Shown piece after piece: positions 46,085 through 57,468 of a stretch of 64,000 nt of DNA. The DNA comes from Poecilobothrus nobilitatus (lineage: Eukaryota; Arthropoda; Insecta; Diptera; Dolichopodidae). The stretch covers positions 111,129,321 to 111,193,320 of the forward strand of contig OX352772.1 in NCBI GenBank assembly GCA_947095535.1, read 5' to 3'. The notes under the pieces were generated by a model, which saw only the letters and a list, made by a program, of their open reading frames with translations, was not told where the DNA came from and did not search any database. The position numbers and the translations under genes were made by a program. How positions within the stretch are numbered: the first letter of the stretch is position 1; each line of letters opens with the position of its first letter.

Positions 46085-47276
46085 TGTGGCTCTGACATCT
46101 CTCAGAAATTTCCTTTACGGATCAAGGAAAGTCCTTATTTATACCGACCACCAACCTCTTACCTATGCATTGAGCAATAAAAATAGCAATAGTACGATGA
46201 AAAGGTGTAAGGCAATAATTGAAGAATATAATTATGAGCTCAAATATAAGCCAGGTCACACTAACGTAGTGGCTGATGCTTTATCAAGAATAGTTTCAGA
46301 GACAGAAATGAACACATTGACTATGACCCAACATAGCGATGATAGTTCATCCCATAATTGCATTCAATTTGTAGAAGCACCTTTGAATAGTTTCCGCAAC
46401 CAAATAATATTAAAAGTAGGCAATGCTACTACTTATGAATTGGATCATCCTTTCCCAAACTTTAATAGAAATATTCTTATACAACTCAACCCCCACAACT
46501 TGAATGGTATTATGACAGACGAAAACATCATGGGAAAAATACAGCAGATTTATCCACATCATTTTCAAAACTACAAAATTAGCTTTACACGAATCTTTTT
46601 AATAAATATCAAAACTAACGATGAACAAGATGAGATAATAATAACAACACATCGTCGTGCTCATAGAAATTCAGAGGAGAATAAACTACAGATCCTTCAA
46701 ATATATTACTTCCCAAAAATGGCTAGTAGAGTGAGGAATTTAGTAAAGAATTGTTTAATCTGCCAAGAAAACAAATTCGATAGGCATCTTACTAATCCCA
46801 AAATTCAAGAAACAGCAATACCAACCTACTCAGGTCATACCTTGCATATTGACATATTCTCAACGGAATCAAAGTTAGTTCTAACTGCAATAGATAAATT
46901 AACTAAATTTGCTGAAGCAAGAATGATTGTAAGCAGAGCCATAGAACATGTGAGACTGGCATTACGAGACATTTTGTTTTATTACGGTGTCCCAGAATGG
47001 GTAATAATAGACAATGAGAAATCACTAAATTCGGCTTCTATTAAAGCCATGATAGAGGATGAATTAAAAATTAATGTATTCACCACTCCACCGTATAAAA
47101 GCGAGGTAAAAGGTCAGATTGAAAGATTTCACTCGACTCTGTCTGAAATTATGAGATATCTCAAAGCTGAGGGTACAAATCGATCATTTGAAGAATTTCT
47201 CGAAAGAGCAGTAAACGAGTATAACTACACCATACCGAAAAAAACCTATAGAACTGTTTCTTGGGAGAACTCCTAA
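46085..47276 (+). pseudogene. pol: RNase H end and integrase, copy 2
   Basis: The Pol frame resumes after the hAT element with L-T-S-L-R-N-F-L. RNase H ends around Y-K-P-G-H-T and A-D-A-L-S-R (46247-46291). Integrase has its zinc-binding H-x4-H ... C-x-x-C (H at 46650 and 46662, N-C-L-I-C near 46750-46764) and the catalytic D, D and E at H-I-D (46848 region), I-I-D-N-E (47006-47020) and Q-I-E-R-F (47116-47130). It is open to 47276. The true frame leaves at a run of seven A (47237-47243), a one-base length error, and continues in another frame to about 47528 through the C-terminal region (T-P-G-E-F near 47285). It is therefore one frameshift from an open integrase but lies downstream of other breaks. 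Confidence 0.85.
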
Positions 47277-47529
47277 CACGACTCCAGGAGAATTTGAGAA
47301 AACTAGGTTATCTAATATAGAAAAAATTAAGGAAAAACAGTTAAAAGATTTAAAGTTCCATAATAAAAATAGAAAACCTCTAAAACAATATGAGATAGGT
47401 CAAACTATTTATGTAAAATATAACAAAAGGCTAGAGTCTAAGTTAACACATCGTTATACAAAAGAAATAGTAGAACAAAATAATAACACTACAGTTATAA
47501 CTAACTCTAATAGGAGAATTCATAAATGA

Positions 47530-49074
47530 AATATTAAAAATTAACTTAATTATTTTAGCTTTTTCCTACAAGCAATACTAGGGAAAATACAGATTCTGGA
47601 CTATACCAATTCACATATAATAGCCATTCATGTTGGAAAACCCAAAATACAGGAACAAAAATTTAAATTAGTTCATGTTACTGATCTCAGCATTTTACGG
47701 CAAACAGTAGAAGAAATTGAAAGTGTCATTGTAACTCATATAAATGGCTCACATCCGCTTCAACCTAGCATTAATCATGAGATATCCCAGATATAAGAGT
47801 TCTTAAAGGAATTTAACCAAGGTAGAAAAAAAAGATCAATTAATTTTTTAGGAACAACGTGGAAGTGGATCGCTGGAACTCCAGATCATGATGACTTTAT
47901 ATTAATAAAGAAAAAACTTCATAACATATTGGATAATAGTAATAAACAGGTAATAATTAATAGTATTTATAATGGGTTAAACAATATAACTCAACGTACA
48001 AATCAAATTTTAAAATAAATTAGGCAAAATAATATTGTAACTAATCAACCTATATTAGAGATACAATATAAATTAAAACTTATTAAGGTAGAGATAATTA
48101 ATTTAAAGTATGCTATCCACTGGGCAAGAGTACGAGTCATAAATTCAATATTGCTTTCGAAATCTGAAATTGAAATTGTAACAGATGTTCTAGATAAAGA
48201 AAGGCTACCATATTCTAGCCCAGAGGAAGCTTTAGATTTTGTAAATTTAAAAATAATTTCCAATGGCACTTGCTTTATTTATATTATTGAAATACCGTTA
48301 ACTAGTTTAGAAATATATAATAAATTATTATTAAAACCAATAAAAATAAATAATGTTGTAAATGAAATAAATTTTTCAAAAATTTTAACTAATATTAATG
48401 TAATGTTTGGTATAAAAAATAATTATTGTAAAACAATAAATTCAATATCTATTTGTAAAAAAGATAATCTTATAAGTTTGGAGGACTTCACTTGCATACC
48501 GAATCTTCTAAAAAGTAGAAATTCAAATTGCAGTATTACCAATAATCAACACATACCAACAATTGAGGAAATAGATGAAGGCGTAATCTTACTAAATCAG
48601 TTTAATGGCACAATATTAATAAATCGTGAGCAGCACAATCTTACTGGTACTTACGTTATCAAGTTTGATAATGCAAATATCACAATTCTGAACAGAACTT
48701 TTGTATCAAAGGAAATTACAACATTCAAGATCTTACCAGCTATTTTACAACCAAAATCCATGACAAACCAATTTCATGAGCATTTATCTTTGGAATTGTT
48801 AAAAGAAATTCATATAAATAATACTAAGCATATAAGTAAGTTACAAGAAGAAAAGTACATCAAAAATTTCATCAATTATAGCATCTCAACAATCACGATA
48901 GTGTTAGGAGTAATCTGTACCTTACTTCTTAAGAAAAAGGGCAAAATTATAATTAATAACAATCACTCGAATCCTATTGCAATTAAAGATTTAGAAATAA
49001 ACGGAAACAAGGTAGAATGTAAACCAAAGGTTTTTAAAAGCGCACATTTCCAAACCTCAATACAAACTGTTTAG
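47530..49074 (+). pseudogene. env: env, copy 2 (stops; 3' end replaced by an insertion)
   Basis: The frame begins after a splice-acceptor-like attattttag (47551-47560), as expected for an env made from a spliced RNA. A TAA lies at ~47796-47798 and another at ~48016. In between, a basic R-K-K-R (47824-47835) followed by a Gly/hydrophobic segment marks the family's usual cleavage site and fusion region. 48151-49074 is open (307 codons) with several N-x-S/T sites, and a membrane span near 48890-48935 is followed by K-K-K. The last ~23 codons (from ~49006) belong to the inserted family B element, so the native tail is displaced to beyond 49848. In the family the product is a membrane glycoprotein; it is not functional here. 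Confidence 0.8.
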
Positions 49075-49848
49075 AAGTGTGACATACACAAAAATTTGAA
49101 AATTTCATTTAATAAAAAACGTGAAAATAGGACATTTTTGAAATTTTGAGGGGCCGTAATTCCGGAATCCTACATAACTAAAAAAGCCGTTAACACACGT
49201 AAAAATATAATATTGAAGCTTTAATTTTCATGTTCTGCCGAAGAAAAATTTGTACAGTGCCTAAGTTACAGCTGTCTAAAAATAGCAAATTTTCAATTTT
49301 TGAGGCATAATAACTCTTAAAGAGGGGGAGCTACCAAAAAATTTTCTGAGCAAACTTATACTAATTCTAAAAGTTCTTTCTTGCCTCAAAGTTTCAAGTC
49401 TCTATCTAGAAGCGTGCCGGAGTTATGAAAGTAGAAAAATCATGCAAAATTTGGTTTTCACATAACGGTAAATTTAAATACTAAATTTAAAAATATTGTA
49501 TAATGTTGATACTAATTTACAAAGTGGCGAATACCTGTCGAATGGCGTTTTCAGATTGACAAAATCTTAAGCAGAACATAAGATATATGCATTTAAAAAT
49601 AGGGCTTTTTCAAAGTTTGAGGGGCTGTAGCTCCATAATGGGTGGGGCTACATGAAAAAGTTGTTTCACAAAATAATTTTTTTTATGACACCTACCCATG
49701 GTTAAAATTTTTTTACTCTATCTTTAACGGTGTAGAAGTTTTGTAAACAGACGGACGGACGAACAAACGGACGGACGGACGGACGGACAGAGTGAAACTA
49801 ATAAGCACATTTTTTCAAATTTTTTTTGGAAATGTGCTAAAAATAATG
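49006..49848 (-). repeat. Family B element inserted in env, copy 2
   Basis: It starts with acaaggtagaatgtaaacc, then ggtttttaaaagcgcacattt, runs through taccgttatgtg-type motifs in reverse, has a GGAC tract (49747-49792), and ends acattttttcaaa...ggaaatgtgctaaaa (49806-49841). About 840 bp, close in length to the copy at 15662-16460. Sequence after 49848 (gaaacctgagaattcacc) reads like the displaced env tail and is followed by the polypurine tract. Confidence 0.75.
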
Positions 49849-49970
49849 ATGATGTGAAACCTGAGAATTCACCACCAGAACCAGTTACTAGATCCAAACC
49901 TGAAGTTCGAAGGAAGAATTTACGATACACCGTTTTTTAATCAATTCATCACATGTGGACATTTGAATTT

Positions 49971-49981
49971 GAAGAGGGAAG
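49971..49981 (+). promoter_or_regulatory. Polypurine tract, copy 2
   Basis: GAAGAGGGAAG lies directly before the 3' LTR and would prime plus-strand DNA synthesis. The same context (catttgaattt) precedes the tract of copy 1. Confidence 0.85.
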
Positions 49982-50398
49982 AGTTACCGATTTAGCATCA
50001 ATCTCCAACACTACTATTTAAATTAACTCCAAATTATGCTTATTTTGCTTATTCATTCATTCATTCAACTTTGTATTACTTTCGATTTCATTCAACTTTG
50101 TTATTACTATCAACATAAATCATTCAACTTTGTATTATTAACGATTTTAGGAAATACTAAAATTTTAACCAGCTTGCAGTTTTTATCTTTATTTTAAAAT
50201 AAACAACGAATCAACAAAATATGGGATTGATATGTTCTGAACTTAAAAAGATTATCGATTAAATTCATTCTATTATTGATTTCCAATGTAATAAGTATTG
50301 AAAGTTTGTAAAAATAAAATTATTTAAAATATTAAGAAAAATTTAATAAAGTATTTTTATTTAAATTTTTATATACGGAGTCTTATTAAAATTTAACT
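49982..50398 (+). repeat. 3' LTR, copy 2
   Basis: 417 bp, AGTTA...TAACT, about 97% identical to 36718-37130. It carries an extra TTCA unit near 50060. It is followed by TATA and then the rest of LINE 1. Confidence 0.92.
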
Positions 50399-50490
50399 TA
50401 TATACTGACTTTAGCAAGGCATTTGATATTTTAGCCCTAAGTATCATTTTATTAAAATTACAAAAATATGGTTTTCCTGGACGTTTTATT
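50399..50490 (+). pseudogene. LINE 1, ORF2 continuation beyond the LTR element
   Basis: The first complete codons after the duplication read Y-T-D-F-S-K-A-F-D, the catalytic motif A of a LINE RT, then K-Y-G-F-P and K-W-I near 50465-50490. The segment stops where the tail of a minus-strand LINE begins. The rest of LINE 1 was not found further right. Confidence 0.8.
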
Positions 50491-52475
50491 AAGTGGATAC
50501 ATTTTATTTTTATTTATTTATTCATTCATTCTCAAAGAGCCCATTCGTTTGTACAGAGTGTGTGTTAAATAACAACAAAATAACAATTAAAATTCAGTGC
50601 ATTAATAATAAAAAAAAGAAAATAAGAACAATAACAACTAATATAATAACTTACGATAACTAAATTAAATTAAATTGAAATCCATTATCAATGTAAAAAA
50701 TAAAACAACAAAAGGAAAAAGATATTAACTTTATAAATATTTTTAAGTGTGTACTTATTAACTAGATTGATTTTTAGATTTTATTTAAATAGAATCCATT
50801 TAATTTTTTCTTAAATATATGTAATTTATCTATAGTTTTCATTTCATTTGGCAATTCATTATAATTTCTATACCCTAAATTGTAAACTGCATCCAGCCCA
50901 TTAAACCTAATTTTTGATGACCTTATTCTTATATTAGTAGCAGATCTTGTACTGTAATTATGATATTCTGTATTAAACATTGGTGTTACGTTTGTATTAA
51001 TATTCTGTGTCAAAATCATATGCATTTGGGTAGAAAGTTTGTATTTTATATGTAAAATTAGTGGCAAAATATTATGGGACCTATGAATTATTTTGGTTGC
51101 GGTTCTTCTGTGATATCCAAACAAATTTTTTATCGCTTTATTTTGTATCTTCTGCATTGAGTTTAGATCTTTGATGTACGTGTTTCCCCATATCTGTATT
51201 GCGTACGGTATCGTGCTATGGAACATACTATAATATAAGGATCTTTTCATATTTTGTGGAATCCTGTTGTTAATTAATTTGAAAATACCTGCCATTCTTC
51301 TTGCTTTTTTTAATTGTTCATTTATTTGCAAATTCCAACTCAAATTATTATCTATTATAACACCTAGGTATTTGTATGCAGAAACTTCCTCCAGTTTGTA
51401 ATTGTTGTAATCAATACTAATATTTTGGTTTAGTTTGTTCTTAAATATTACATATTTCGTTTTCTTTGTATTATTTATGCCTGCTCATCCAAGCATTAAT
51501 ATTTAATAAATCTTCATTTATAGCATTTTCCAAGCATACAGATGACTTACCACTATAAACCATTGCCAGATCATCTGCATACATAAAAGGTTTACCATTT
51601 AATTTCATACTAAAGAAGTCACTTATATAACAAGATAACAGTGTCGGACCTAAAGAACTACCGTGTGAACTACCCCATAAGATACCTTGTTCAGATCACT
51701 TTTTATTTTTCCACACTCAGTGAACTGCATCCTATTTGAAAGATAATTTTTGAACCACATGTATTCCTTACCTTTGACCCCGTATTCATATAGTATTCTC
51801 AACAGTATAGTTCTGTCAACAGAATTAAAAGCTTTTTGCAAGTCAAAGAAAACAGCAACAACTTGCATTTTATCACCAATACCTACTTGTATTTCAGTAA
51901 CTATGTCAAATAATGCGCCTTGTATACTAGAGTTCCTTTTAAACCCATATTATTCAGTACTAGTTAATTTTTCATTTTTTAGATAACTAACAAGTTGCTC
52001 ATTAACATAAGCTTTGATGATTTTGCTGAATATTGATGAAATAGATATTGGTCTAAAATTGTTGATATCATTGGTATCACCTGAGTTCTTATAAATAGGA
52101 ATAACTCTGCTTATTTTCATGATGTCAGGCAGTTCGTCATAATGAAGTGATAGATTTATTAAGCATTTAATTGGATCAGCTAGTTCCTCCTTACAGAACT
52201 TGATTAGATTAGGTGGAATATCATCTGCACCTGATGAACTAACGTTTGTAAGTTTATTTATTAATTTTGAAGTACTGCTTATATCTATTGATTTAAATTT
52301 AAACTGACTGTCAGTTCTAGCTTTTGGAAAATAAACCATACTAAATTTTTTCGCCATTTGCTCACCAATATTACAGTAAAATTAATTGAAATTATTAATT
52401 TTTTTCAGTTTTCCTTCATTATTAAGTGCAATATCTGAATAAAATTCATTATTATACGTTTAATTCATTTTTGAT
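50491..52475 (-). pseudogene. LINE 3, ORF2 RT and 3' end
   Basis: On the minus strand, sequence from ~52460 reads N-N-E-F-Y-S-D-I-A-L, then an RT with S-S-G-A-D-D-I-P-P (52215-52240), N-N-F-R-P-I-S-I (52040-52065), F-F-D-L-Q-K-A-F-N-S-V-D (51815-51850), and Y-L-S-N-R (51735-51755). The catalytic F-A-D-D region near 51560-51580 reads Q-M-I-W, so a frameshift and changes are present. 50774-51343 is open for 189 codons and covers the C-terminal region (W-N-L-Q-I-N, I-W-G-N, Q-N-K-A-I, F-N-G-L, Y-N-E-L-P). A (TAAA)-rich tail is seen as ttttatttttatttatttatt at 50492-50521. Dead copy. Confidence 0.8.
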
Positions 52476-52655
52476 AAGATTGTAATTTTTTTATTTATTT
52501 ATTTATTTAGTGAATTCACTATTATATAAAATTCATTTTTTTTTTTGTTCTTACATACTATAAAACAAAAAAATATAAAACAAAAAATATAAAAAACTAA
52601 GAATACAATAATTACAAATTATTTACATAGGTACAATAAATTTCAAATCTGGATA

Positions 52656-55373
52656 TTATTCAAAATGTGCTTTTATATGAATTAAGAGTTTCCTTTTAAA
52701 AATGCTAAGATTAATTTCATATTTTAAATAAAATGGTAATTCATTAAATAGTTTAAGTCCTTTATACATTAGCATATTTCTCGTTCCTTCCCTTCTTATA
52801 TTTACCAATCTAAAATCATTTCTGTTTCTCAAATGATGATGATGTACATCACTTACATAAATCAATCTATCACATAAGTAGTTAGGTAATAGTTTATTTT
52901 TAATTTTAAAGACCATTACAATCACATTGAAGTATATTCTTTGATTAACACTAGTCCACTTCAAACAACCTAACATGAACTTAATGGAAGTATATCTGTT
53001 CACTTTTAATATTGTTCTCATTCCCTTATTCTGTATCTTTTGTAGCCTATTTTTGTCTTCTTTATTGGCTGTAAATAAGATTGATGAGCAATATTCGAAG
53101 TGTGGTCTAACCATGGTGTTATAAATTTTTATCGATGTTGAAAGGGTGAGCTTTTTTCTAATTTTGGAAAAGAAATAACTTTTTTTTGCCGCTTTTTTAC
53201 ATACATAATCTATATGAGCTTTGAATTTTAATTTATCGTCTATAAACACTCCTAGATATTTAATTTCTCTAACTGGTGTTATACATATATTATTAATTTT
53301 GACATTCATTTAAATTACTTAAATCTTCATTAATTTTTCGAATACATTCTTCAATGCTTTCATCAATGACGTAAATTAACGAGTCATCTGCAAAGAGTAC
53401 TAATCTAGCTTTCGAAACAGCTTTTTCCATATCATTTACATATATCAAAAATAACAGCAATCCAAGAATTGATCCTTGCGGGACTCCTAACAGAATGTTA
53501 ATTGCATCCGAAACTGCTTCGTTTACTCTCGTAACCTGCCTTCTATTACTTAGGTAAGATATAAACCAATTTAATTCATTATCTTGAATACCATATTTAT
53601 GTAGCTTATTGATTAAGATGTTCCTGTCGACAGTTTCAAAAGCTCTTCTCAAGTCCAAAAAGACTGCCACAATACATTTTTCCTCATTAACTGCTACCTT
53701 CCAATTTGTAATTACTAAATTAAGTAATGATTCACAATTATGACCCTTTCTAAAACCAGATTGGTACTCAGAAATTAAATGGTTTTTTTCAAAGTATCTT
53801 TCTAGTTGGTTATATACTATTTTTTCTAGAATATTAGCTTCAATTGGTATCATATTGATTGGTCGAAATTCGCTGCATATGTTGGTATTTTTAACTTTCT
53901 GTATGGGTATTACCATTGTTTCTTTCCATATGTCTGGAAAAATGCCGGAATTTAAAGATATATTTATAATCGAAAATAAATTCTCTCCTACAAGTTCAAA
54001 CGCGTCTTTAACTGTATTAATGCTGATTAAGTTCATATCTTTTTTATTATTTATTTCATTTATAATTTTTTTTAAATCATTTGTCGTGACTAATTTAAAT
54101 TTAAATATAGTGGAAATATTATCGATATAATTTTTATATTGTTTAATTGTAATACTGCTGTTAATATCCACTACACTATCAACGAAATATTCATTGAACT
54201 TATTACCAATTTCTATGTTATTTGTGTATATTTTTTAACGGTAAATTTCACTTGTTTAATTTTGTTTTTTGATTCATTTAACACTAGTTTTTTTATTTTT
54301 TTCCACATATCTTTTTGATCTGTGCAATTCTCTACTTTATTTTTTATATATTTATTTTTTTCACTGCTAATTTTATTTTTAAATTCATTTCTTATACTTT
54401 TATATTTATTCCATTCTTCTTCATTATTTAAAAATTTAGCAATTTTGTATTGTTTAATTTTCTTCATTTTTAATTCATGCAGTTATAATGTGAACCAATT
54501 ATTATTATTTCTTTGATTAAATGTTTTTATTTCAACAAATTCATTAAAAATATTTCTTAGGCCTTTACTAAAAATTTCTGCTTTTATATTGCAGTTGAAG
54601 TTGTATACCGTTACTATTTGATTTCCGATTAACTTTCTTATAAATCTATTTTTACTATATTTTAATATTTTAAAGCTGGTATTATTATTATTCTTTTTAT
54701 TTAAATTGGTTTTTATACTAATTTTAATTGTTTCATGATCGCTTATCTTCCAATTATCCTCAATGAATGTTTTAATATTATAATTGTCGTTTACTATCAC
54801 ATAATCAATTAAAGTTTTACTGTGTTTAGATATTCCAGTATATTGATTAACGATTTGTTTGAATCCACAGTCATTAATTGTATCTTTTATTTTATTTCTT
54901 GCAGTATTATCATTCAGCCAGTTAATATTAAAATCACCCATTATTAAAACTGTATGTGATATTTCGGTTATTTCTTCCATTAACAAATTGAAATTACTAA
55001 TAAAAGAATTCAAATTAGAGTAGTGGGGTGCCCTATAAACTGCTACTAGATAGAACACATTAGTCGTATTGTACATTCTGGTGATCAAGATCCAGAATTC
55101 GGCATCTACGATAACTTTTTTGACTGACTCGAAATTCCAACAATTTTTCAGATAAAACATACATCCACCCGTATGACGTGAACTTGAATTAATTCTTATT
55201 AAACTGTACCCAGAAATGTTTATTAAATTATCCTCGTCTATTTCACAAAGATGAGTTTCAGACAAGCAAATGAAATCAAAAGTATTATTAATAGTTAGTA
55301 ATTCAAGTTCATAAAAATTGTTTATAATACCCTGACAATTTAAATAAATTCCTACAATATCTTCTATTAATTG
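52656..55373 (-). pseudogene. LINE 2 ORF2: endonuclease, reverse transcriptase, C-terminus
   Basis: The frame opens directly after the ORF1 TAG. N-C-Q-G (55325-55336), L-S-E-T-H-L (55250-55268), G-D-F-N-I-N (54930-54947) and S-D-H (54740-54750) mark the endonuclease. A TAA at 54483-54485 and a one-base shift in the T6 run at 54231-54236 follow. The RT (53293-54171) has F-L-D-L-R-R-A-F (53650-53675), G-V-P-Q-G-S (53485-53503) and F-A-D-D (53385-53397), all intact. Near 53303 about 25 residues are missing and the frame changes. The C-terminal part (52656-53309) has Y-L-G-V-F-I-D-D, E-Y-C-S-S-I-L and F-N-E-L-P. With both catalytic domains conserved locally this is a relatively recent but dead copy. 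Confidence 0.85.
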
Positions 55374-56547
55374 CTACTTAAAAATTTTTCTTTTTTCAAT
55401 ATTTATTTTTCTTAACAATGATGGACAATTTTTATCAAAAACATTATGCGAAATATCTAGTTGTAAATTCAGAGATTCATTCGCTCTTTTACAGTTTATA
55501 CAAATTTGATTATTCTGTATACATTCTTTGGCTAGATGATTTCCTTCACATTTCAAACATACTTTTGATGATATAGTACATTTCTCACTTTTGTGACCAT
55601 ACGCCAAACATTTGAAACATCTACGAACATCATAATTTTCATACATTTTACAATTATCCCAACCAATCTTTATTTTCCCTACTTCCATTATACATTTGAA
55701 ATCTTCTGTGTTAAGTTCAACAATTCCATTATATTTCTCTTCACTTTTGCTACTTTTGTACGATTTTATAAATTTTATTTCATTCTCGAAATTCATTATA
55801 TTTTGCTTAACAATTCTTTCTACTAGCTCTTCTTTTTCATATTTTTCTGTCATACCTACTATTAAAATTTTTGGTTTTATCTCTTTCAAGACAACTACAT
55901 CATAATTTTTATTCATTTTATTTTTAATTTCATTTTCAATATTACCTACAGTACTATTGTCCTCAAAAAATATTGCTACTTTGCCATCTCTCTTGCCATC
56001 TGCCATCTCTTCTTTCAGACATTCCACTTACTTTGTAGTTTATTGGGTTGATAACTTTTTTTACATCTGTCTTTGTCACTTCTGACTTTTGGTTTTGTTT
56101 TGGTTTTATCAATACAACTGGGTTTTTTTGTACCATATCAGAATACAAAGGAGTTAACTTTTTCTTTTGTACATTGCTACTTTTTGGTACTTCTTCAACA
56201 ATATTTTTTACGTTTATCCTTTCCAGGTTATCACAAATTTTCTCACCTTCAAGTTTGAAATCTGCCGCGTAAGTTGCACCTAAGCGTTGCTATAGATCAG
56301 CAAGTTTATCTTCGATTTTTTGTTCTAGGTTGGAAAATTTTTGGTCAATAACATTCAATATTTTATCTTCCAAACTTTCAATACGTTCCATAAATTTGTT
56401 AAGCATTTCCATAAGGTAATCATTGGTGCATGCATTAACATTCTTATTAGAGACCTCTTTATTTTTACCAGTATCGGGTGAAGAAGCAGATTTTGATGAC
56501 GAAGTACTAGTACTAGTGGATCTTAATTTCATTTGCTTGTTGTCCAT
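55374..56547 (-). pseudogene. LINE 2 ORF1 with three CCHC zinc knuckles
   Basis: The start ATG at 56547 (M-D-N-K-Q-M) opens a Ser/Thr-rich N-terminus and a coiled-coil-like stretch to an in-frame TAG at 56290-56292 (codon 86). The same frame continues to ~55963, with a shift near 56020-56035. 55374-56027 is then open for 217 codons, with an RRM-like charged part and knuckles C-F-K-C-x4-H-x4-C (55600-55630), C-L-K-C-x4-H-x4-C (55535-55570) and a third C-x-x-C pair (55490-55510). Such Gag-like ORF1 proteins bind the element's RNA. The stop is TAG at 55374-55376, in the same frame as ORF2. Confidence 0.85.
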
Positions 56548-57468
56548 ATTAAATGTAATTGTTATATATTTACTATAATTTTAAATTAAATTAAAAATTT
56601 AGAATTATGAATATGAATCCAAAAATACGTCGAAAATATTGTAAAAGGAAATAATTTACAAAGCGGTAATACTAATTTGGATCGTAACAAGTAAATTAGA
56701 CATCTGAAAAAAAAATCTTATACTGGTAGCACTTTACTTAGTAATGACAATTGACAAAACAAGTAGTGATGAAATATGTCAGTTGACAGTTCTATGAATG
56801 ATGAATGATAAAAAAATAAACATAAACAAAAGTCGTGCCGGTAGAAATCAACATTAAATTGTTTAGTTTAATTTAATTTTTAATATTTTTAATAGTTTTA
56901 AATTTTGTCTTTTCTTTTTTATTTTTAAGTTTATTTATGTTAAATATTAAAATATAGTTCCATGCATGTTACCCAAATAAATATAAACAAAATTCGCGCC
57001 GGTACAAGTTAAAATTAAATTATTTAGTTTTTTAATTGTTTTTTTTTTCTCTTTTTATTTTTATTTTTAAATTTATTTAAGTTAAATATAGTGTAATTAA
57101 ATATAGTGTAATTATTGTTATTAAGTTAATCGAGTTTTAACATTTAATTTACATATATTAGTTAGACAAAAAGCAAAAATACATTCCGTTGTGTATAGTT
57201 ATTTTTATTGCAATTATTAGGTTTAAGTATTTACTAGTTCAATGCACTATTTTTTTTTTTTTCTTTTTTTTCTTTTTTTTCTTTTATTACAGTTAAGTTA
57301 GGTGCACTATTATAATTAATTTAAGAAAAATGATAAATAAATATTTATATCCAATGTCTCAGTAATAATGAAGATAATAAAACAATTGATAATTGATAAA
57401 ATTTATGTTTTTAATCAGCTGATTTTCTATATTTTTTTTATATACATTTATTACATTATTTAATTCAA
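56548..57468 (-). repeat. LINE 2 5' region with a ~161-bp tandem pair
   Basis: ataaacaaaagtcgtgccgg (56822) and atataaacaaaattcgcgcc (56980) lie in two related segments about 161 bp apart, each followed by ttaaattgtttag/ttaaattatttag. Repeated 5' monomers act as internal promoters in some LINEs; that role is inferred. 57300-57468 is T-rich with no recognised feature; the exact 5' end of LINE 2 is not fixed. Confidence 0.5.

Larger units (their letters stand above)
41875..46087 (-). mobile_element. hAT-superfamily (ZMYM1-like) DNA transposon, nested in copy 2
   Basis: About 4.2 kb with short inverted ends: CCACTAGCGGATCCA (41875-41889) and the complement of the right end, CCACAGGCGGATCCA (46075-46089 region), matching at 13 of 15 positions. 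It carries one long transposase gene on the minus strand (42058-44565). The right end also has a GC-rich palindrome (46049-46070). It interrupts the RNase H region of the LTR element, so it is the youngest layer of the stack. Confidence 0.85.
41868..46094. repeat. hAT target duplication GGCTCTG
   Basis: GGCTCTG at 41868-41874 and at 46088-46094 flanks the hAT element. Members of the superfamily make 8-bp duplications; here 7 bases match and the eighth differs whichever side is extended. The RNase H frame is continuous when one copy is kept. Confidence 0.75.
36718..50398 (+). mobile_element. Errantivirus-like Ty3/gypsy LTR element, copy 2 (full length, nested)
   Basis: 13,681 bp, of which 4.2 kb is a hAT insertion (41875-46087) and ~0.84 kb a family B insertion (49006-49848), leaving about 8.6 kb of element. 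In order it has a 5' LTR, lysine primer site, long leader, gag, protease, RT, RNase H, integrase, env, polypurine tract and 3' LTR. Gag, Pol and Env all carry stops or frameshifts, so no intact virus-like gene remains. It sits inside LINE 1. Confidence 0.92.
36714..50402. repeat. Target-site duplication TATA of the LTR element
   Basis: TATA at 36714-36717 precedes the 5' LTR and TATA at 50399-50402 follows the 3' LTR. A 4-bp duplication with TATA preference is known for gypsy-type errantiviruses. Removing one copy and the element leaves the LINE reading frame unbroken across the site. The span given covers both copies. Confidence 0.85.
52480..57300 (-). mobile_element. LINE 2, nearly full length
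   Basis: A non-LTR retrotransposon with 5' region (57300-56548), ORF1 (56547-55374), ORF2 (55373-52656) and a 3' UTR ending in a (TAAA)n tail (tttatttatttatttattta at 52491-52510). The order and three CCHC knuckles in ORF1 fit the jockey group. Six or so lesions make it inactive. It lies within other LINE sequence on both sides (LINE 3 parts at 50491-52475 and 57469-59000). Confidence 0.8.
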
